From Calliopum simillimum (Eukaryota > Arthropoda > Insecta > Diptera > Lauxaniidae), in NCBI GenBank assembly GCA_951812925.1, contig OX638370.1:113722897-113786896 (forward strand): 64,000 nucleotides of DNA, written 5' to 3'. This document shows positions 56,984 to 64,000 of the stretch, one piece after another; position 1 is the first letter of the stretch; each line of letters begins with the position of its first letter. A program made the position numbers and the translations under genes. The notes beneath the pieces are model-generated. The model saw only the letters and a list, made by a program, of their open reading frames with translations, had not been told where the DNA came from and did not search any database.

Positions 56984-59041
56984 TAGCCTCTCAATTTCAG
57001 TTTTGCTATTTTTCAATTGAAAACAATTTAAAACATTTAAATTTGTTGAAAAATATTTAAATTTTTAATCATTAATTTACCGCTGTAAGGGTGTTGTTTA
57101 AAATTATCCTAAAATCTTCAAATACAATATTACGTTTTACACGCTTCAACACAAAATTTGGTATGGGTTTTAGTACAGCACTTTCGATAAACATAGAAGC
57201 ATAGAAAAAAACTGCCAAAAGATTTTTTGAAATAGGGTCTTTAAGCGGAGCTATAGCGGTTGAAAGTTCGAAAAATTTGTTTCTAGAGAAAAGCTGTATT
57301 TTTGGTTTTTTATATCAAAACCTTAATTTTTCGTTTAAGATGTCTTCTAAACATAACTTCAACATACTCCAGTTATTATTTATTTGGAAAATATTTAAGG
57401 TATATCTTGTAGAATTCTGGAGAAAATTACAGAAAACTGTGAAGAAGAACCTCCCACAATCTATCAAAACTTTGGAATGAGGTCGCATAGAGCAGTATCA
57501 ATAGCATTTAATGTGTAGAAAAACTCAACCAAAAGATTTTGTAAATTTGAGTCGTTAAGCAGCTCTTTAGCTCTATAATATCCACAAAAAATGTATTTTC
57601 GAAATTTCACCCTACTGTAAAACTCAAAATATTCTTTTTTTTTGTGATGCATGCATAGCAGGCTATACAAGCTTTCCTGTTCTTTATACTATGTTATATT
57701 TCCAATTTAGCTTCGGATCTAGAAAGACTACAAGATTTTTGGCGATTTGGGTAGTGGTACAAAATGTACTTTCGATTGAGGAAGGTTAAATTTGGATATT
57801 TTGGTTTTTATAGAAAATCACCCTAGAAATTATAAAGATTTTGAATTGAAGTGCAGAAGTGGAGAGAAGTGCAATGAATTCATAAACTGGGTATACAATT
57901 GACAAAATTACGTCTGACCTCTACTTGATCAAAAATAGCTTGTATGTGAAAAAATTTCTTGTTGACTTTTAAGCCACCCTAGTGGCTATATACGAGCATG
58001 TATATTTTTCATTATTTGATTAATTTAACATCGTTTATTTTAATTTAAAGTGTTTAATTAAAATTAATTACTCTTCATGAAAACACTGTTTGGTTTTCGT
58101 GGCTTTTTTTTTCCAAAAATGAATTTATTTATTTAGCTTTTAAATAACTAATTCAATTTAATTCTTTATTTACTGTTCTATTAGCAAATACCCTTAATGG
58201 CTTATATTGTTTTGTTTTTGTTATGGCATGATATATTTAGAACATTATGAATAACTAATTGCAATAATAAATTTGTATTAATTTGCTAAATTAAGAGTTT
58301 ATGTGGTTGTTTCCAAAATACTGATTTATGATAAAACCACAAAATATGACAAAAAATTCTTTCTAAATAAAACACAAATTCTGTGGAATGTTGGATTATT
58401 TATCTGTTTTGATCGCTTATTCTCTTAGAGGTTTATTTCGAAAATTTTAACAGATTTTTAATACATAAAATATATTTCAGTATCAAGTTACTTTATCCGG
58501 CTTTGCAATTTAAGGATGCAGCTTGAATTTAATTGCAGCTTCTATTACCTTTAGTGTCAATCTATAACATTGAATGAATATTTTATTGTAACTTACCTAA
58601 CTTAAAATAATTATAGGTTTATTTTTATAGTTGTCAAAATATTTCCAATTTAAAACTATATGATAAAATAATGTATAATAAAGAACACATGCAACGAATC
58701 TCCCCTGCAGGCAAACGGATTAGTTTAAGAGTAGTCCAACGTCTACCAAGCAGTACTAGTCCGACTTCAATCCTTTTTGCATACAAGCAACTATTCTTTT
58801 TTGTGCGTTGATGTCCTACGTAATTTCAATTGGCCCCTTATGCATTTCTTTTACACCAGTACGAAGCTAGTTGTGGTATAGAAGTAGTCACTTTACAACT
58901 AGTCTTGAACCAGTAGTTTCGTGTTTAGTCCTCCCATAGTAATACACGTATATAGTGAAAAACTCTCGACATTCTCAAATAATTTTTTTTTATATCAATT
59001 TTTATTTTTTAAACATAAATTAAATAAAGTAAAATATCATA
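56984..59041. other. Gene-free AT-rich sequence with a loose ~330-bp repeat
   Basis: Between 57165 and 57600 two segments resemble each other: AGTACAGCACTTTCGATAAA...CAAAAGATTTTTTGAAA...AAGCGGAGCTATAG and AGAGCAGTATCAATAGCATT...CAAAAGATTTTGTAAATT...AAGCAGCTCTTTAGC, spaced ~325 bp. A third weaker segment follows near 57720. It is probably a degraded transposon. No exon is recognised. Confidence 0.35.
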
Positions 59042-59293
59042 TGAGCCGTTCAAAATGACAATGGTGCAACTCCAAAACGAAAGTAATGTCATTATATTAA
59101 TTGGCTGACATTTTGTTAGGGATAATTAAATTCATTTCTGTTTTTGCGAAAAATTTATTTGATGATATGGAATTGTTGAAATTAAGTTGAAAAAATGATA
59201 TCAACCAAATAACAGATCATTATGGCACATAATTTATATGACATTACTTTTGCCTCGTTTTGGAGTTGCACCATTGTCATTTTGAACGGCTCA
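59042..59293. mobile_element. 252-bp TA-flanked MITE
   Basis: The ends TGAGCCGTTCAAAATGACAA and TTGTCATTTTGAACGGCTCA are exact inverses and lie next to TA (59040-59041, 59294-59295). The arms continue as TGGTGCAACTCCAAAACGA with a small indel, and then GTAATGTCAT. High arm identity suggests recent activity. No coding. Confidence 0.8.
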
Positions 59294-60340
59294 TATTATA
59301 CATGTTATACATATTTATTAATTATGTATGGCATGCTCTTTAGATACCTTTCTAAAGTGTCTCTATTATGCTGCTTGAAACGTTTTATGCACATATAAAT
59401 CAAGCGACCCGTTCACACTGTAGGCTGACTTTACCTTTATGTCAAAAATTGCTTCCAAATATTTAAGAAAACCGGTCCTTAAAACTTTTCTAAGAGCATA
59501 CAACTATACTTTGTTGCTTATCTTATTTCCGTATTTTATATATATGCTGTATTTTTCGTTTTTTTATGATTTTTCTTGAAAAGTTAAACACAATTTTTTG
59601 ACACAAAACAATTACAGAAAAAAAAATTATTTCAAAAACAAATAACAAAAAACTGCGCCTAAAAACTACAAACTGATATCAAAATGCCCCCATTGAACTC
59701 TTTATAGCTAGTTTTGAGTTAACCGTGAACTAGTGTTTTTTGTGGACAGTCTCATATTTCTACTGCAGAGTTGCTATAAAAAAAATATTTTTCTCTTCTT
59801 TTTAATTGGCGCCCAACGTGGGACGCAGGATATTGTTTCAAGTTGTGTTTTAAAATTTAAATTTTCTACGTGAAGTATTTACTCGAATCAAAGTTTTTGA
59901 TTACATCTAACTTTGTAGATTACCCTGGAGTAATGATCTTTATTGTTTTTCTTCTTTCCATAACAGTTCGGTTAAAAACTTACTTCTCATTCCAAGGAAG
60001 GGCTTGCACGAATTGAAGTTATTACCGATTCTTTAAGCATATCATTTTTCTAATGACACTCTATAACCAATTTCGGGTTAACCTAACTGTGACGTTTTAT
60101 TTGAAGTTTTCAAAGATCTTTCAATATTTCCATGATTGACAGACTTTAGCTAAGGATCAACTTTCATCTCTCCTGAGATTTCCACAGTTTTGTTTTAAAT
60201 TTTTATTTTTTATATTTTCCTTTTTTTGATTTCTGGTGAATTCTTTCAAGATGTATCGTGCACTACGTATTTTTAACTTTTTTTCTTTCATCGTTTGAGT
60301 CTCATAATATTTTTCGAACTCTCATTTCTGATCAAGACCA
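59294..60340 (+). other. Sequence with an isolated retrotransposon primer site
   Basis: TGGCGCCCAACGTGGGAC at 59807-59824 is identical to the tRNA-Lys-type primer site at 35702-35719 but on the plus strand. An LTR should end just before it, but no clear CA end or LTR start is visible, and no gag or pol frame follows. The rest of the interval is plain AT-rich DNA. Confidence 0.5.
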
Positions 60341-60850
60341 TGAGTCCCCTTTGGATGTCGGAACCAAAAATTAAAAAAAAATTTTCGTTTTTTTCGTGTT
60401 TTCTATGCGTTTTATGACCTTTTACTACATTTTAGTTAAAAAAAAATTGTTCACCCAAAGGTCGCCAATTGGATGGCGGAAAATAAAATATATGTTTTGT
60501 TGTTTTATGACTTTTTACGACATTTTACCGGAAACAAATTTTTTGCACCCAAGGGTCCCCTCTAAGATGTCGAAACCATAAATATAAAAAAAAATAAATT
60601 TTTCGTTTATTTTGTGCTTCCAAAAAAATTAGTTGATCTCAACTAAGAAATATTTTACAAATATGGATGAGATTTGGTATATGTATTAAAAAAAGGGCGA
60701 AATAATGTCTTATGGAAAAATAAGCGGTACCAACCTCTTAAAAAATTGTCATAATTCGAAAACTATTTAAAGCACATAGATGAGATGTGGTACGTATGTA
60801 AGTATATAAATTGCATCGGGACATTATATGTACATTTTGTACAAGAGATG
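60341..60850 (-). repeat. Composite tandem repeats related to 40848-41955
   Basis: Two and a half ~105-bp units (TGTTTTATGACTTTTTACGA, CATTTTACYRGAAACAAATT, TTGCACCCAAGGGTCCCC) are followed by two units with ATATGGATGAGATTTGGTAT and CATAGATGAGATGTGGTACG. The latter are the inverse of the ACCAAATCTCATCCATGT units at 40848-41050. The open frame at 60396-60581 is repeat-derived. Confidence 0.5.
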
Positions 60851-62340
60851 GTACTCATTGATTTTCATAAATCATTTCAGTACTTTAAACTACAATTTCT
60901 GATTTTAAAAAAGTACTGAAAAACAATTTTTTATGTTTGATTTTGCTACAGCTCAATTTTTTTCTTTTATATTCGTCAAATTAATTTAAATAAGACTTCT
61001 TAACCTAATCCTTCGTAGCACTGACTAATTTGAATATCTGTATAGATTCATACATTTCCATATATAAAAAATACACTCAAGAATAATTGCAAAAACTTGA
61101 AGAAATTAATTTCTCACAAATAATTTTACAAATTATGGGCCATCAAAAAAAAAAAAACAACTTGGAAGAACAGCATCATCAACAACAAAGCTTTGTTAAA
61201 AATCATTTCGCGAATGAAAATATACCTTTCCACAAACGTGAACTTGACGTAAAATATTATGCGCTGAAATTTTTAATAAATCGCTATTGTGGGTGGCAGC
61301 TTAAGTTTCGAATTAAAAAAAAAATAAAATAAAAATAAAAATAAAAAAATTATAACGACTCCTTGCGTTGGCAGTACACCGCAAAGCTTGATTTTTTGCA
61401 TTTTAAATTCTTAAGGAATCATCATTTCTGCCAATAAGCAAGTCAGGTCACTTCACTTATTTTCAACTGTATTGTTCTGTAAAATCTCTTTATAATCACT
61501 CAATTAAAAAATCGAAAGAAAGGCGATTATGTTGCTAAAGCAACAACTAATTAACTGCATTTTTACTAACGTACAATAAATACAATACCACTTAAATCAC
61601 TTAAGAACAGTTGGATAATATAAGTAGTTAGAGATTTGATCAATGGTTACTTTAAAATTTAAAAAAAAAATGATTTTCTTATGAAATTTTTGAACTTTTC
61701 TATGAATTACTTGCCGCATCTAAGTGTATTTTTCATGAATTAAAACTCAAATAGCACAATTTTTATATTTAAATCACTTCAATTTCATTTTAAGCCCGAC
61801 AAGATTTTCCTTACCATAAGCTCTGTCATATAATACCAATATCAATACAATAATAAATAAGACCATAAACAGTACATAAACATCCTTTTTTCACTTTCAA
61901 CATACCAAACCCCCACCTCTCCTACAATATTGACATGCGCGCAATAATAACAAATGATATAGTATCCGTAGATATATTCACAGAAAATCGTATAACAATA
62001 GGATATCATACAAAATTCTTTTGAACTTTAAAATTTCACGCAACCCGCATTCGCATTGATAAGCAACCCTTTTTTTCGGTATCGTAAAGTTTCTTATACT
62101 ACTCACATTGAATGTAAAATATACTCTGTAGGAAATGAATAAATAAAATACTGTGCTACATTTTTGAGGTCATCGGATTCAAACGACTTTCAAAATGGTG
62201 TTCCGAAAAGTACGAGTGCATGATGAAACTAGAAAAACACTATCTGGATTTTCCCATTATTCCTAAGTTCTAAGCTATTCTTGCATTTGGTGACCCTTAG
62301 TGAAGTTTCCGAAGAATATTTTTTGTAGAATATTTAACCC
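60851..62340. other. Gene-free AT-rich intronic sequence
   Basis: The open frame at 61087-61332 includes a CATCATCAACAACAA tract but has no ATG context, splice signal or motif. I do not call it. Confidence 0.3.
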
Positions 62341-62830
62341 ATTATTTTTTTATTTATTTATTTAAGTCTTTGGAACAGATCCTTACAGACTAAGACAATT
62401 TTAATAAATATAAAGTAAGATAAACTTAAAAATTAATAAACTGCTTTAAAATTTATTATAAACAAAATAATAATAATAGTACTAAAATATTCGATCTGGA
62501 GCTAGTAACATCATATACTTTTAGGAAAACCATTCAAAAAGTTGTTTGAAGTTTTCATGTCATACTAAGCTTAGGGAGAGCACAGGATCAGAATAAGTCA
62601 TCTCCGTAATGAACTTGGTGCCTCTCTCTATTAAAGATTCTTGTATTTCTTCTCCACGAAGATATTTAATATGACTTTGATCCATAACATACTCTACTGC
62701 CATTCTACTCCAGAGTTTGGCTGAAAACCTTATAAAATGATTTCCAGATTACATACTTTTGATATCATTTGCTAAAGATATTTGTTCACACTTTAAATTA
62801 AAGTCGGCATTTGAGATGTTGTGAGTTCAC
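62341..62830 (-). mobile_element. Probable 3' end of a non-LTR retrotransposon
   Basis: Read on the minus strand the stretch ends CTGTAAGGATCTGTTCCAAA-GACTTAAATAAATAAATAAA. A (TAAA)n tail after a TCTTAGTCTGTAA-like sequence is common in insect jockey/CR1-group elements. The ~350 bp before it has fragments of open reading in several frames but no clear reverse transcriptase motif, so this would be 3' UTR plus decayed C-terminal coding. Confidence 0.35.
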
Positions 62831-63488
62831 CAGAGTTTAATTTTTTTTGAGCTATACATTTTATTATATAGTTCCAACAGTTTTTTTTACATCAAATGAA
62901 AACATTTTTTAAGCAAAACAGTAGTCTCAATGTGGTTTTTCCCCAAAAAAACAAATTTTATTCACCAAACTATAGTGAGGTAGCGCTTAAAAATGCCATA
63001 GAATATACTCAGCTAATTTCTACAGGGACAATTTAAAATATACAAAAATAAGCTAAGTATGGGTATTCATATGAATGGCATCATCAATAATAAAATAAAT
63101 GACAAAAATACATAGTGAACAATACAGAAATGAACATAAAAAATATAGAAGTTTCAGAAAACGTATAATAACATTATAATAACATATTCTTTATGTGAGA
63201 ATAAGGATATCACTATATTTCAAATCCTATCTGTCATTGAGTAAATTTTTAAAATATCCAACAAATAACTAACAACAAGTTCATCAAATTAAAGAAACCT
63301 TTTTCTTGGAAACATATATTATTTAAATTGTGTTGAAAGAGTTTTCGTTGGTTACAAAAACTTTCAAAGAACATTTTAATAAACAATCTATTGTTAATGA
63401 AATCAACATTTCAACAACAGACAAAATCCCTCAATGATGACTTTTAGAGCTTATATTGAATTAGAAATAAAAATTTCTTACAAAAATT
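62831..63488. other. Gene-free AT-rich intronic sequence
   Basis: Nothing identifiable is seen. Confidence 0.3.
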
Positions 63489-64000
63489 GTGGCGTTTAAA
63501 AATTTTAAATTTTTTTTTTGTGATAAAGATAATATTCGCATCCCAAAATTGAATTTTTTACGTTTTTCATTTACACGGTCAAAAAACTGGCAAAAGATGC
63601 TGAGAATGGTCCAAGGAATACGTATGAATTTTTTCAGTATTTTTGGAATTTTTTTTTTTACTTCTTTTTTTTTTTTTTGACTAAGTTTTGAAATATTATA
63701 AAATTTCTCAAAAAATTCCGAAAAAATTCACACGTATTTTTTGGACGATTCAAAGCATTTTTTGCCGCATACACTTTTTTCGTTAGATGCCTTGCTTCTG
63801 AGCAAAAAATCGTTTTTCCGACCTCGTTATTGATTAGCGTAAAAAAAATCGATTTTTGGAACCGAATATTATCTATACCCTCCAAAAAAAGAAAAATTTA
63901 AGCGCCAAAATTTTTATAAGGACATAATCTTTATTTCCACATCCATTTTCTAAGGAAAAAAAAAACTAGTAAGGGTGTAAAGTTTGGTCTGGCCAAACAT
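63489..64000. mobile_element. Foldback family A copy, running to the window edge
   Basis: Inverted arms meet near 63690. The left arm has GGCGTTTAAAAATTTTAAAT, ATTCGCATCCCAAAATTGAA, TTTTTACGTTTTTCATTTAC. The right arm has GCGTAAAAAAAATCGATTTT, TTGGAACCGAATATTATCTA and, at the end, AAGGGTGTAAAGTTTGGTCT-GGCCAAACAT. The final GGCCAAAC and AAGGGTGTAA correspond to the left end of the copy at 33537. The left end of this copy is truncated or diverged. Confidence 0.65.

Overview
The window looks like a piece of a higher dipteran (fly) nuclear genome. It is strongly AT-rich, has long homopolymer and CAA/CTG-type runs, tens-of-kilobase introns, insect-style exons rich in Asn, Thr and Gln codons, and an abundance of fly-type transposon remnants: a mariner, jockey/R1-like non-LTR pieces, LTR remnants with a tRNA-Lys primer site, and many TA-flanked MITEs. 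A tephritid or related fly is plausible, but the species cannot be read from the sequence. There are no bacterial operons, rRNA genes or CRISPR arrays.

Gene content is sparse. The only convincing coding sequence is the 5' part of one plus-strand gene. Exon A (31385-31550) begins with ATG and ends at a GTAAGC donor. Exon B (36705-36814) has a good acceptor and a GTGAGT donor. A large exon (49654-51429) opens with its own ATG and ends at a GTATGA donor. Exons A+B give 92 codons and the large exon gives 592 codons; both end in phase 0. The simplest reading is two alternative 5' starts spliced to a common body that lies beyond base 64000. I do not recognise the gene.

Layout. 1-8360: gene-free, with a 545-bp TIR element, a 232-bp MITE, a Helentron/DINE-like minisatellite and a candidate promoter near 6310. 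8361-10236: a ~1.9-kb array of the hexamer TTGTAA. 11347-13122: a long-armed foldback element with a perfect 8-bp target duplication. 13-24 kb: gene-free, with a degenerate ~62-bp repeat, a TCTTGG-type simple repeat and a cluster of palindromic 38-mers. 25-30 kb: a deleted mariner, a MITE inside an RNase H coding remnant, a reverse transcriptase scrap and a ~1.1-kb minisatellite. 31.4-36.8 kb: exons A and B, with an intron holding a pogo-like remnant, a short solo LTR, a foldback element and LTR/PBS remnants. 40.8-43 kb: a ~100-bp degenerate tandem repeat interrupted by an 846-bp TA-flanked element. 48.4-49.6 kb: a ~114-bp tandem repeat and AGTGATA cluster directly upstream of the large exon. 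52-60 kb: a dense series of TA-flanked inverted-repeat elements, one carrying a tRNA-like sequence. 60-64 kb: more tandem repeats, a likely non-LTR 3' end and another foldback copy running to the window edge.

All identifications come from reading the sequence. Family names for transposons rest on termini, target duplications and short peptide resemblances, not on database searches.
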